Shown here: in pieces, positions 17,606-26,709 of the stretch
Layout: the number at the start of each line of letters is the position of its first letter
Numbering within the stretch: position 1 is the stretch's first letter
Source of the DNA: Ezakiella massiliensis
GTDB taxonomy: Bacteria; Bacillota; Clostridia; Tissierellales; Peptoniphilaceae
Assembly (NCBI RefSeq): GCF_900120165.1
Contig: NZ_LT635475.1
Location: 310,001-374,000, forward strand
Direction: 5' to 3'
Length of the DNA: 64,000 nt
Notes under the pieces: generated by a model
Databases searched by the model: none
The model's input: only the letters and a program-made list of their open reading frames with translations
What the model was told of the DNA's origin: nothing
Position numbers and translations under genes: made by a program

Positions 17606-18219
17606 TATTCAGCCTCCTTATCACTTGTGTTCTTTTTTCTATTCCTTATAGTATTAAGGGCAAAAATCATTAATCCAAGAATAATGAAAGCACCAGCTGG
17701 CATAACGAATAATCCCATTGGATTGAAGCCTTCAAAAATTGTATATCCAAATATTTTACCTGAACCAATGATTTCTCTTATTGCAGCTAATATTATAATA
17801 GCCACACCATATCCAAGCCCACTAAAGAATCCATCTACAATTGAAGGAAGTAAAGTATTTTTACTTGCAAAGCTTTCTGCCCTTGCAAGGATCAAACAGT
17901 TTACAACGATTAGTGGAATAAATAATCCTAGGGAAGCATATACATCTTGAACAAAAGCGTTTAAGAACATATCTACAATCGTAACAAATGTTGCAATTAC
18001 AACAATGTAAATAGGGATTCTGATCTTATCAGGAATAACATTTCTAAGTAATGATATTGAAATGTTACTCAACGTTGTAACAAATACAACTGCTGCTGTC
18101 ATTGCAAGAGCATTTTCAACATTAATTGAAACAGCTAGTACAGAGCAAAGTCCTATCAATTGAACCAAGACTGGATTATTATTAAATAATGCATCTTTTA
18201 TAATTTTTTTATAGTCCAT
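17605..18219 (-). CDS. rnfE: Rnf complex subunit RnfE
   Basis: Integral membrane subunit of 204 residues, homologous to RnfA and NqrD. NPVLVQLIGLCSVLAVS at the N-terminus holds the conserved Cys opposite that of RnfA, and a late GFNPMGLFVMPAGAFI matches the family. Six helices are predicted. Its start overlaps the 3' end of rnfG by 11 bases, and its stop overlaps the rnfA ATG. Confidence 0.96.
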   Translation of the reverse strand: MDYKKIIKDALFNNNPVLVQLIGLCSVLAVSINVENALAMTAAVVFVTTLSNISISLLRNVIPDKIRIPIYIVVIATFVTIVDMFLNAFVQDVYASLGLFIPLIVVNCLILARAESFASKNTLLPSIVDGFFSGLGYGVAIIILAAIREIIGSGKIFGYTIFEGFNPMGLFVMPAGAFIILGLMIFALNTIRNRKKNTSDKEAE

Positions 18220-18787
18220 TGTTCAACTCCTTATAAATATCTAAAGCTATATTTACAGCATCTGTAACACCTCTGGAGCTTACAGTTGAACCTGAAATTG
18301 CTTGAATTTCACTAGCACCAGGATTTTCTTTCTTAACAGCTATTGGCTCTCTAACGGATTTGCCTGAATATTGAGCTTCGAAATCTTTATTTTCAACAAC
18401 TTTGGTTCCAATTTCAGGTGTTTCCTTGTGCTTTAGAATTTTAATAGCTTTAATTTCATCGCCTATAAGAGCAGTGATTACTGTTATATCTCCACCGTAT
18501 CCTCCGCCATTGGTTGTGAGTAGATATCCAATTTCATCGCCGCCTTTAATTGCTTTTACAATGCTTGTAACCTTTGAGTTTATTGCCTTATATTTATTTA
18601 ATTCTTCGCTAGTAAATTCAACAAATTCATCAGCTTCTGGAATCAATTCTTGATAAGCTTCCTGTGCTTCTCTTGCTTCTCTTTCAGCAATAATTGGTTC
18701 TGTTACACTATTTACATAGCCTAGAACACCAGCTGCAACCAAAGCAAAAACAAGAAGTATTAAACCAAGTTTTAATGTTTCTTTCAT
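18209..18787 (-). CDS. rnfG: Rnf complex subunit RnfG (covalent FMN)
   Basis: Protein of 192 residues with one N-terminal helix (about 7-24) and an extracytoplasmic FMN-binding domain. FMN is attached by phosphoester to the Thr of SGSTVSS (T168), matching the S-G-x-T-x-S flavinylation rule. The flavin transferase ApbE that would do this is not in the window. Overlaps rnfD by 4 bases and rnfE by 11 bases. Confidence 0.95.
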   Translation of the reverse strand: MKETLKLGLILLVFALVAAGVLGYVNSVTEPIIAEREAREAQEAYQELIPEADEFVEFTSEELNKYKAINSKVTSIVKAIKGGDEIGYLLTTNGGGYGGDITVITALIGDEIKAIKILKHKETPEIGTKVVENKDFEAQYSGKSVREPIAVKKENPGASEIQAISGSTVSSRGVTDAVNIALDIYKELNNGL

Positions 18788-19860
18788 TTTGTTTTTACCT
18801 CCCCAAATACCTTAGGAACAGTAAGTCTATCGATTAGAGGTACTGCAGTATTCATAATTAAAATAGAATAGCTAACGCCCTCAGCCATACCACCTTTTAA
18901 TCTAATTAAGGCAGTTAATAGACCGCAGCCCACTGCAAATATAATTTTTCCAATTGGAGTTGTAGGTGCTGTTACAAAGTCTGTAGCCATAAAACATGCA
19001 CCAAGCAATAGTCCACCACCGAATAGATGGTATAGTAAAAATTCTCCTCTTATACCCATTGCAAATAATACTAACATAGTAGTTGCAATATATATAAGAG
19101 TAATTTTATAGTCTAAGACCTTTCTTATAACTAAATAAATAAATCCAATCAGTATGCAAATACTTGCTGTTTCACCTAAAACACCGCTTATATTTCCAAT
19201 TATAACGTCTTTTAATGCAGGTAATTGTCCTTCTCCAGCTTTTAGAATTTGAAGTGTGGTTGCACCTGTAATTCCATCTGGTCCAATATAATTGGTCATT
19301 ATTGCTGGCCAGCTCATCATTAAAGCTGCACGACCTGCTAAAGCTGGGTTCATGAAGTTTGAACCAATTCCTCCAAAGAGTTCTTTAGCAATAATAATTG
19401 CAAAAGCTGATCCTACAATTGGAATCCAATAAGGAACATTGGCCGGTAAGTTGAAAGCAAGTAATAAACCTGTTACAACTGCTGATAAGTCACCGATTAA
19501 AACTTTCTTATGGAATGCTTTTTGAATTAAGGCTTCAAAACAAACAGCACTAAGTACTGAAATTAGAATAATCATAGCTGCGTGAAGGCCAAATTTATAT
19601 ACTGAGAACAAGAGTTGTGGAGTTAATGCAATTATAACATCTAGCATCATCTTTCTAGTTGTCCTAGTAGTTCTCAAATGTGGAGCCAAGGCAACAGTCC
19701 AACTGCCATCTTTAGCTTCAAATTGTTCAGCCAAACTCATTTTTTCAAATTCAGCGTCTGTAATTTCTGCTTTTATATTTGAGTCTTCCTTTTTAACTAC
19801 ATTAGTTTCTTTAGGAGCAGCTGACTCTACATTTACTTTATTAATATATTTTTCAGTCAT
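18784..19860 (-). CDS. rnfD: Rnf complex subunit RnfD (covalent FMN)
   Basis: Membrane subunit of 358 residues with several helices and the FMN-attachment motif TGATTLQ (T201). The core (from about 50) matches RnfD/NqrB: PHLRTTRTTRKMMLDVIIAL, GGIGSNFMNPALAGRA and GGMAEGVSYSILIMN. The first 50 residues form a hydrophilic Lys/Glu/Val-rich extension not present in typical RnfD (about 310-320 residues); it would lie in the cytosol. The start is supported by GGAGG just before it. Second gene of the operon, 9 bases after rnfC. Confidence 0.95.
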   Translation of the reverse strand: MTEKYINKVNVESAAPKETNVVKKEDSNIKAEITDAEFEKMSLAEQFEAKDGSWTVALAPHLRTTRTTRKMMLDVIIALTPQLLFSVYKFGLHAAMIILISVLSAVCFEALIQKAFHKKVLIGDLSAVVTGLLLAFNLPANVPYWIPIVGSAFAIIIAKELFGGIGSNFMNPALAGRAALMMSWPAIMTNYIGPDGITGATTLQILKAGEGQLPALKDVIIGNISGVLGETASICILIGFIYLVIRKVLDYKITLIYIATTMLVLFAMGIRGEFLLYHLFGGGLLLGACFMATDFVTAPTTPIGKIIFAVGCGLLTALIRLKGGMAEGVSYSILIMNTAVPLIDRLTVPKVFGEVKTK

Positions 19861-19869
19861 AACTACCTC

Positions 19870-21195
19870 CTATCTAGCCTTTCTCGATGCAGCTCTTAGT
19901 TCACGTTTTGCTGCGACAACCATTTCTGTCAGTGGCCTATGTGCTGGGCAAATGTAAGAACATGAACCACATGCTATACATGCTTGAGCATTGTACTTTG
20001 CTGTATCTTCAAACCTATTATGGATTGCAAGGGCAGCAATATTAAGAGGCATTAAATGTACAGGACATCCATGAATACATTTACCACATCTAATACATGG
20101 GCTCATCTCATATTTTGCAGCATCATTTTCTGCAAGTACAAGAAGACCTGATGTATTTTTTTGAATTGGAGTAGACACATCAAATTGTGAGAATCCTGTC
20201 ATTGGTCCACCAGCTACAATAGCTTTTGGATTACCGTTAAAGCCCCCTGCCATTTCTATTAAGTCAGAAATTTTGGTTCCAACTCTAGCCAAAATATTCT
20301 TTGGAGTCTTTATGCCATCACCAGTTACTGTTACAACTCTTTCATAAGAAGGAATACCTCTTAAAACAGCATCTGCAATAGCTGCAGAAGTACCAACGTT
20401 GGTTACCAATGTGTTTACATTGCCTGTTCTTCCGCCTAGAGGAACTTTACGATTTAAAATAGAGTCAACCATTCTGTATGAGTCACCTTGAGGAAACTTT
20501 GTAATTAAATCAGCTACATGAAGATTTGCCGAAGAGCTCAATTTAGCTTCTAAAGACTCTATAGCATCTTTTTTATTATCTTCTATCCCTATGTAACCGT
20601 TGCTTGCGTTAGTAACCTTCATAATAATCTTTAAGCCTTCAATAATTTTGTCGCCCCATTCAAGCATCATCCTATGGTCACAAGTTAAATATGGCTCACA
20701 TTCTGCCCCATTTAAAATGATAGAGTCGATGCCCTTAAGTGCGCCGGAAAGTTTGTTGTGTGCAGGGAATGCTGCTCCACCCATGCCGATTACACCAGCT
20801 TTTTTGACAGCTTCGATTATTTCATCAATAGAAAAATCTTCAATTTTTTTGTCACATTCTTGAAATTCAAATTCATCTTTGAAATTGTTTTCAATAGTAA
20901 CACAAGTTGCACTAGAACCATCAAGGGTAAATCTCTTTTCGATTTTTTTAACAACCCCCGATACGCTGGAGTGAACAGGTGCGTACAATGACGCTTCCAC
21001 ATCTCCAATAACCGTACCAATCTTTACCTCGTCACCAACTTTTACTGTTGGCTCACAAGGAGCACCAACGTGTTGTGTAAGTGGAATAATCACTTCAGCA
21101 ACAGCTTTTGCCTTTTCAATTGGAGCGTGCTCGGAAAGTTCTTTAAACTCTGGTATATGTATACCGCCCTTGAAGGTAAGATGTTTTAAATTCAT
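19870..21195 (-). CDS. rnfC: Rnf complex subunit RnfC (NADH/NAD+ site)
   Basis: Peripheral subunit of 441 residues that binds FMN, NAD(H) and two 4Fe-4S clusters. It has GGIHIPEFKE at the N-terminus, the nucleotide/FMN segment GMGGAAFPAHNK, LNGAECEPYLTCDHR and two cluster motifs CIRCGKCIHGCP and CIACGSCSYICP. I chose ATG 21193-21195, preceded by GAAGGTGAT; an in-frame GTG three codons upstream lies in that SD. First gene of rnfCDGEAB, from a promoter at 21222-21250. Confidence 0.96.
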   Translation of the reverse strand: MNLKHLTFKGGIHIPEFKELSEHAPIEKAKAVAEVIIPLTQHVGAPCEPTVKVGDEVKIGTVIGDVEASLYAPVHSSVSGVVKKIEKRFTLDGSSATCVTIENNFKDEFEFQECDKKIEDFSIDEIIEAVKKAGVIGMGGAAFPAHNKLSGALKGIDSIILNGAECEPYLTCDHRMMLEWGDKIIEGLKIIMKVTNASNGYIGIEDNKKDAIESLEAKLSSSANLHVADLITKFPQGDSYRMVDSILNRKVPLGGRTGNVNTLVTNVGTSAAIADAVLRGIPSYERVVTVTGDGIKTPKNILARVGTKISDLIEMAGGFNGNPKAIVAGGPMTGFSQFDVSTPIQKNTSGLLVLAENDAAKYEMSPCIRCGKCIHGCPVHLMPLNIAALAIHNRFEDTAKYNAQACIACGSCSYICPAHRPLTEMVVAAKRELRAASRKAR

Positions 21196-21221
21196 ATTTA
21201 TCACCTTCGCCTTTCATAAAA

Positions 21222-21250
21222 ATTATAGCATAAGACCTGGTCAAATTCAA
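21222..21250 (-). promoter_or_regulatory. rnf operon promoter
   Basis: -35 TTGAAT (21245-21250), a 17-base spacer and a perfect -10 TATAAT (21222-21227), 26 bases before rnfC. Confidence 0.8.
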
Positions 21251-21310
21251 GGAAAAAACGGCATTTATAGGGCTTGTGTAAAATTTTATTAAATTTGTGA
21301 TTTGAATCAC

Positions 21311-21343
21311 CAAAAAACGCAAACTAAAATTTTTAGTTTGCGT
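21311..21343 (-). terminator. Terminator overlapping the stop codon of the peptide-binding lipoprotein gene
   Basis: Thirteen-base arms ACGCAAACTAAAA (21317-21329) and TTTTAGTTTGCGT (21331-21343), followed on the minus strand by TTTTTT. The stop codon at 21333-21335 is part of the stem. Confidence 0.85.
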
Positions 21344-22862
21344 CTTCATCAATGGTTTCATTTTCTTTAGTTGTAAAATATGCAGTGCTAAGTGACTTAT
21401 AAGGAAAAATAATATTTGGTTTTATATCCCCCACTATAGCATTTGAATATATAAGGGCATTCATCTTGTAGACAAGGGGAATAAAAATATTCTCTCTATT
21501 AATAGTCTCATCTATACTGTTGGTAACTAAGATTAAATCTGATTCGTTGTGTGTAGATTTGATATCTTCATTTAGTTTGCTAATAGTTTCTGATTGATAA
21601 GGAAATATACCTGAATTTAAATTGTAGGAATAATCTGGAATAATATTTACAGCCATTGATGATAAGGCAATGTCGTAACCACCAGCCTTTAGATTCTCCA
21701 AATAAGTATTAAAATCCTCATCAGAATTTCCAACAAACTCAACTTTTATTCCCAAATTGTACAAAGATTCTGCAATCAGAGTTGCAATTTTAAGCTGATA
21801 TTCATTTTTCCAATAGAAATAAAATTTAAGAGTTGGTTTCTCACCAGACAGTAATTCTTTTGCTTTGTCAATATTTGTAATATCTTGGCCTACCCTGCAA
21901 AAATAACTGTTGGGATTAATAAATCCAGTTGTTTTAATTCCTTGATCATCTAAGGCAATCTTAATAATTCTTTCCTTGTCAATGGAACTTTTTATAGCCT
22001 CCCTATAATTTGGATTTGCTAATTCTCCCTCAGGATTTAAAAATAAAAAATACATTTCATTGGAAGGATAAGTTTGGGCATTAAAATGCTCATTATTAAA
22101 AAACCTATAAAAGTTTTGTCCCCATGATGTGGATACATGAATTCTGCCAGTTTCAAGAGAAGTGTAAATCAAATCTTTGTCATCATGATAAACCCCTCTA
22201 ATTCTAGAAATACTTGGCATTTCGTCATGATAATTTTCGTATGCTTGCAAAATTATTTCTTTTTTATTCTCATAGCTATCAACCATATATGGTCCGGTTC
22301 CCAAAGGGATTTTTTTACTTAGAGTTCCCTCTTTTACTATTGGGAAAATTAAATATTCCTTTAAAAATGGTCCTACTCCATTATAGCTAATCTCAATTGT
22401 TGTATTATCAATTATTTTTCCACTCAAAGGAAATTCTCTAGAAATATTGTTGACTACAAGATTATAATAGGGTCCTTTAGCGGAGTTTTGAAAATGTTCT
22501 AGAGAATACAAGACATCTCTTACTGTCAAAGCTGATCCATCATGAAAAGTTATGCCATCTTTGATGCTAATGGTCATCTTGTTATTATCCAAATTATATG
22601 AGCTAGCCAATAAAGTTTGTGGCCTAAGATTATCATCTAGAGTAAATAAGCCTTCAAAAATTAAACTAGATAAATAAAAATAAGACATATTTTCTGTTGT
22701 AAGAGGATCTAAGGATTCAAAGGGTGTCAGAGGAATGCTTATCTCCCCTGTCTCTGCAAGGAGGTAGTTAAGCTTTTCATCCTCAACAGAGACCTCTTTT
22801 TGAGTGCACGAAGATAAAAACAGCATAAGTATGCAAAGTATAAATATGTTTATCCTTTTCAT
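21333..22862 (-). CDS. ABC-transporter peptide-binding lipoprotein (family 5, OppA/DppA-like)
   Basis: Protein of 509 residues with a lipoprotein signal peptide ending in LSSC (lipid-modified Cys19). Family 5 solute-binding features follow: LDPLTTENMSYFYLSSLIFEGL, DGITFHDGSALTVRDVLYSLEH and a mid-chain REAIKSSIDKERI. It would capture oligopeptides (or nickel or a similar ligand) outside the cell for an Opp-type importer. No permease or ATPase is adjacent, so it is an orphan binding protein. Its ATG overlaps the stop of the transglycosylase gene, so both are expressed from the upstream polA-coaE unit. Confidence 0.9.
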   Translation of the reverse strand: MKRINIFILCILMLFLSSCTQKEVSVEDEKLNYLLAETGEISIPLTPFESLDPLTTENMSYFYLSSLIFEGLFTLDDNLRPQTLLASSYNLDNNKMTISIKDGITFHDGSALTVRDVLYSLEHFQNSAKGPYYNLVVNNISREFPLSGKIIDNTTIEISYNGVGPFLKEYLIFPIVKEGTLSKKIPLGTGPYMVDSYENKKEIILQAYENYHDEMPSISRIRGVYHDDKDLIYTSLETGRIHVSTSWGQNFYRFFNNEHFNAQTYPSNEMYFLFLNPEGELANPNYREAIKSSIDKERIIKIALDDQGIKTTGFINPNSYFCRVGQDITNIDKAKELLSGEKPTLKFYFYWKNEYQLKIATLIAESLYNLGIKVEFVGNSDEDFNTYLENLKAGGYDIALSSMAVNIIPDYSYNLNSGIFPYQSETISKLNEDIKSTHNESDLILVTNSIDETINRENIFIPLVYKMNALIYSNAIVGDIKPNIIFPYKSLSTAYFTTKENETIDEDAN

Positions 22863-23509
22863 TTTACAAACTCCTTAATAAATTTTTTTATAGCAGGAAC
22901 TACTCCATCTTCTGCCTTTGTCAGTTTCATAAAATATTCTTGCATATTCTGTGGAACCCTATAGTCCTTGCTAATTAAAAATTCATATCCCTTCCTAGCC
23001 TTCTTAACTCTTTTTATATAGTTCCTGGTTTCATCATAAGGAACCCAAGAATAAGTATCGTCATTTACATCTTCAAGGCCTTCGTCAATCCATCTTTTAA
23101 CCACACTTGGTCCAGCATTGTAAGCGAGTATTGCCCTGTCAGTGCTACCGAATCTTTCAATTAAATTCTTTAGATAATAGGCACCAATCTCCATATTTTT
23201 TTCTGGAGTAAAAATATCATTTATTCCGACTTCAATCCTATACTTTTGTGATGTGTACTCTATTGTTTCAGGTATCACCTGCATTAGGCCAAGGGCATTT
23301 TTCTTGGAAACTGCATTTGGATCAAACCCGCTCTCTGTTTTTATAATTGCAAGAACCAAAGATTTGTCTACTCCAACCTCTGCACAAACTTGATCGGCAA
23401 CCTTTTCATATTTTATCGGGTAATTGTATGATAAATAAAAGTTTACGCCAACATATAGAACTGCCAGCGTAAGCATTAGTTTAATTAAAAATTTAATATT
23501 TTTTATCAA
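22859..23509 (-). CDS. Membrane-anchored lytic transglycosylase (Slt/GEWL fold)
   Basis: Peptidoglycan-cleaving enzyme of 216 residues. An N-terminal membrane anchor (about 8-27) is followed by the Slt catalytic domain: the general acid Glu in ESGFDPNAVS, GLMQVIPET and ILAYNAGP. The start appears to be TTG (23507-23509) with AAAGGAT 11 bases before it, overlapping the end of coaE. An ATG 11 codons later would cut into the anchor and has no SD. Related to YjbJ/CwlQ-type enzymes. It cuts the glycan strand, releasing 1,6-anhydro ends. Confidence 0.9.
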   Translation of the reverse strand: MIKNIKFLIKLMLTLAVLYVGVNFYLSYNYPIKYEKVADQVCAEVGVDKSLVLAIIKTESGFDPNAVSKKNALGLMQVIPETIEYTSQKYRIEVGINDIFTPEKNMEIGAYYLKNLIERFGSTDRAILAYNAGPSVVKRWIDEGLEDVNDDTYSWVPYDETRNYIKRVKKARKGYEFLISKDYRVPQNMQEYFMKLTKAEDGVVPAIKKFIKEFVK

Positions 23510-24062
23510 GATATTCTATTATCCTTTCTTGAAATCTCTCTAAACTTTCGTTGTTATCGATTATAGTATGTGCTTTTTTTATTGCAAATTCATCTGAAAC
23601 AAAGTATCTGTCCCTATCGATAATATCTTGGTCTGTCATATTTCTGCTAGATTTAAGACGCCTATATCTTATATCCTTGTCAACATTTATATAAATTACT
23701 TCATCAGGTATAAAACCGCATTTATTAGCTATACCCATAGATTCAAAATAAAGCGGTATTTCAAAAAATATATCTTTGTCAGATTTGATACTAGCATAAT
23801 AATCATAAAGCTTATAGTAGACGAAATCCTCGATTTCTTTTTTTAGCTCTTGATTTTTGAAAAAAACATCCCTGTAGTCTATGCCTTCGCCGCAAATCTT
23901 TCTTGTAATTTCATCTATATCTTTTATGTTATTTGAAATTATTTCCTTTGCGTCATCATCTGCAGACCTTAATCCAAATTGATTTTTATCTTTTAAGATC
24001 TTGATAAAACTGCTCTTTCCAGATCCAATTTTACCTGTTATTACTATTTTTTTAGGCTTCAT
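23493..24062 (-). CDS. coaE: Dephospho-CoA kinase
   Basis: Last enzyme of CoA synthesis (ATP + dephospho-CoA). A P-loop GKIGSGKSS sits at the N-terminus, then DADD-type region (SADDDAKEII), IFFEIPLYFESMG and a lid segment RYRRLKSSRNMTDQDI. At 189 residues it is near the usual 195-200. The ATG at 24060-24062 is inside the last codons of polA (11-base overlap), with AAAGGA five bases upstream. The polA-coaE arrangement is common in Firmicutes (often polA-mutM-coaE; mutM is absent here). Confidence 0.9.
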   Translation of the reverse strand: MKPKKIVITGKIGSGKSSFIKILKDKNQFGLRSADDDAKEIISNNIKDIDEITRKICGEGIDYRDVFFKNQELKKEIEDFVYYKLYDYYASIKSDKDIFFEIPLYFESMGIANKCGFIPDEVIYINVDKDIRYRRLKSSRNMTDQDIIDRDRYFVSDEFAIKKAHTIIDNNESLERFQERIIEYLDKKY

Positions 24063-26631
24063 ACCAATCCTTTGCAATGCTATAATCAACCTTCAAATCA
24101 ACACCCATATCAGTAACCGTTTCCATGATGTGTTTAACATCTTTTGCAAGCTTATCTACTTCATCATCAGCCGCTTCTAAAATCAATTCGTCATGAATGG
24201 TTAAAATAAGTTTAGATTTCATTTTATTTTCCCTTAAATAATCAAAAACTTTTACCATGGCAATTTTAATTATATCTGCAGCTGTCCCTTGGATTGGAGT
24301 ATTAAGAGCAATTCTTTCACCAAAACTACGAATGTTAAAATTTTTGCTATTTAATTCAGGTATAGCCCTTCTGCGATTAAACAAGGTCGTTACATAACCA
24401 TCTTTTTTAGCACCTTCGACCACATCGTCCATATATTTTTTTACATTAGGAAATTGTCTCCAGTAGTTGTCGATGTATTCTTTGGCAGAGTCCCTACCAA
24501 TATCCAAATTACGACTGAGTCCATAGTCGCTTATGCCATAGACGATACCAAAGTTAACAGCCTTGGCATGGTAGCGTTCCATGTCTGTTACTTCATCATA
24601 AGGAATATCAAAAACTTCACTTGCAGTCTTCCTATGAATGTCTAAGTCCCCATGAAAGCCTTCAATCATTTTTTCTTCCTTGCTAACCGCAGCTAACACC
24701 CTAAGTTCAATTTGTGAATAGTCTAGGTCAAGTAATTGATGTCCGTCTTTTGCAACAAAAGCCTTCCTTAGCATCCTTCCCTTTTCAGTCCTTGTAGGAA
24801 TATTTTGTAAGTTAGGTTCTGTTGAGGAAATTCTACCTGTTGCTGTTTTTACTTGGTTAAATGTAGACCTAAGCCTCCCATCTTCATCAATTATATCGAC
24901 AATACCATCTACATATGTGCTCTTTAATTTACTATCCTGCCTATATTCAAGAATTAGCTTTGGAAGAGGGTGTTTGTCACTTAATTTTTCCAAGACTTCT
25001 TGGTCTGTGGAAAATCCTGTTTTTGTTTTCTTTATAACAGGTAGATCAAGCTTGTTAAATAAAATTTCGCCCAGCTGCTTAGGAGAATTAATATTGAATT
25101 CTTCTCCAGCCAGTTCAAATATCTTCTCTTCCATATGGTCTAAATCCGCTTGAAATTGCTTGCCCAAATCTTCAAGGATAGATTTTTTAACCTCTACTCC
25201 ATCGTACTCCATATTTGCAAGTACATGGGTTAGTGGAAGCTCAATATCATTTAATAGATCAGTCATATCCATAGATTCTATCTTGTCTTTTAAAACAGGA
25301 TAGAGCTTATAAATTTGCGCTAGGCCTACAGCATATGAATTAAAGAGTTTATCCTTATCAAAGTCTTCTGTTTTGGTTTTCTTGTTTTTAGAAAATAGAT
25401 CTTCATAGTTTTTAGCTGATGAAAAATATCTACTATAAACAGCAGAAATAGTTTCTCCATTTGAAGTAGGATCTACAAGATAATCACCCACAACAACATC
25501 AAATATAAAGACATTTTTATTAATACCATTCTTAATTAAATGGTATAGGTCCTCTTTGATATTTCCGCCTATAAGCTCATATTTTTCATCAAAAATTTCA
25601 TAGAAATCATTAACTGACTCAGAAATATAAGCTCTTTCTCCATCATAAACACCATAAGCTAAAGGCTCTTCATTGTGGTAAGAGTTTCTAAAAAATTGTT
25701 TTATAGCAAGAGTCTTTGAAGCAAATTTAATATCTTTAAAAGAATCGACTAGTTTATACTCGACTTCAATCTTGTCATCCTTACTTTCTCCGCTCGTAAA
25801 ATCTTGGAATTCAAGGTCAGAAAAAATTTCATTAACTCTTTCAGTATTAGGATCTCTAAGTTTGAAATAATCTTTACCTTCAACCTCAACATCGCACTTT
25901 ATTCTACCAAGTTCTTTTGAAAGGTAGGCCGCTTCCTTGCCATTTGCAATTCTTTCTGTAGTTTTGTTTTTCTTCATCTTGTCGATATTTTCATAAACAC
26001 CATCAAGAGTTTTATATTCATGGAGTAGCTTTTTGGCTGTAACTTCACCAATCCCATCTATTCCAGGAATATCATCAGACTTATCCCCCATGAGAGCCTT
26101 TAAATCAATAAGCTGTTCTGGTATAAGTCCGTAGTCGTCCATAATCATTTGCCTGTCATAGTCAACTGTTTCGGATATGCCTCTCTTTGTATAAATAACT
26201 TTTACATTGTCATCCACAAGTTGTAAGTAATCCCTATCGCCAGTTACTAAAACGACATTGTAGTCATCAGAATATTTTTTTGATAAACTTCCTGCCAAGT
26301 CATCTGCTTCATAACCTTGAACTTCATAAGTTCTAATTCCCATTTCATCCAAAAGATTTTTTAAAATTGAAATTTGATAACTTAATTCTGGTGGAAATTT
26401 CTTTCTGGTAGACTTATAACCATCATACATTTTGTGCCTAAAGGTTGGTCCCTTTGGGTCAAATAAAACAGCAACAAGCTCTGGTTTGTATTCTTCAGCC
26501 AACCTCTTGTACATTCTTATAAATCCATATATAGCATTTGTCTGTATGCCTTTTTTATTCGTTAAAGGTGGCAAGGCATAAAAAGCTCTGTTAACCAATG
26601 ACGATCCATCTATTACTAAAAAATTATTCAT
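24052..26631 (-). CDS. polA: DNA polymerase I
   Basis: Pol I of 859 residues for Okazaki-fragment processing and repair. The N-terminal 5'-3' (FEN) nuclease domain (about 1-290) has GYEADDLAGSL, VTGDRDYLQLV and GDKSDDIPGIDGIG. The middle domain (about 300-470) lacks the D-x-E proofreading motif, so 3'-5' exonuclease activity is probably lost, as in Bacillus Pol I. The polymerase domain has DYSQIELRVLAA, the O-helix AVNFGIVYGIS and catalytic ILTIHDELILE. The ATG follows GGTGAT. Its promoter is an extended -10 at 26648-26656. First gene of polA-coaE-transglycosylase-lipoprotein. Confidence 0.97.
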   Translation of the reverse strand: MNNFLVIDGSSLVNRAFYALPPLTNKKGIQTNAIYGFIRMYKRLAEEYKPELVAVLFDPKGPTFRHKMYDGYKSTRKKFPPELSYQISILKNLLDEMGIRTYEVQGYEADDLAGSLSKKYSDDYNVVLVTGDRDYLQLVDDNVKVIYTKRGISETVDYDRQMIMDDYGLIPEQLIDLKALMGDKSDDIPGIDGIGEVTAKKLLHEYKTLDGVYENIDKMKKNKTTERIANGKEAAYLSKELGRIKCDVEVEGKDYFKLRDPNTERVNEIFSDLEFQDFTSGESKDDKIEVEYKLVDSFKDIKFASKTLAIKQFFRNSYHNEEPLAYGVYDGERAYISESVNDFYEIFDEKYELIGGNIKEDLYHLIKNGINKNVFIFDVVVGDYLVDPTSNGETISAVYSRYFSSAKNYEDLFSKNKKTKTEDFDKDKLFNSYAVGLAQIYKLYPVLKDKIESMDMTDLLNDIELPLTHVLANMEYDGVEVKKSILEDLGKQFQADLDHMEEKIFELAGEEFNINSPKQLGEILFNKLDLPVIKKTKTGFSTDQEVLEKLSDKHPLPKLILEYRQDSKLKSTYVDGIVDIIDEDGRLRSTFNQVKTATGRISSTEPNLQNIPTRTEKGRMLRKAFVAKDGHQLLDLDYSQIELRVLAAVSKEEKMIEGFHGDLDIHRKTASEVFDIPYDEVTDMERYHAKAVNFGIVYGISDYGLSRNLDIGRDSAKEYIDNYWRQFPNVKKYMDDVVEGAKKDGYVTTLFNRRRAIPELNSKNFNIRSFGERIALNTPIQGTAADIIKIAMVKVFDYLRENKMKSKLILTIHDELILEAADDEVDKLAKDVKHIMETVTDMGVDLKVDYSIAKDWYEA

Positions 26632-26647
26632 TTTATCACCTAGATTA

Positions 26648-26656
26648 ATTATAACA
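26648..26656 (-). promoter_or_regulatory. polA promoter (extended -10)
   Basis: TGT-TATAAT on the minus strand, 17 bases before the polA ATG; no convincing -35. Confidence 0.6.
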
Positions 26657-26675
26657 TATAAAAATAAACATTTCT

Positions 26676-26704
26676 ACACAAAAAAAGCATGCCTAGTGCA
26701 TGCT
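26676..26704 (-). terminator. Terminator of the phosphodiester glycosidase gene
   Basis: Stem AGCATGC (26686-26692) and GCATGCT (26698-26704), a 5-base loop, then seven T on the minus strand. Confidence 0.88.
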
Positions 26705-26709
26705 AAACT

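Noticed and set aside
24052..26631. Loss of the proofreading motif in DNA polymerase I as a novelty
   Set aside because: Degenerate 3'-5' exonuclease domains are common in Firmicute Pol I.
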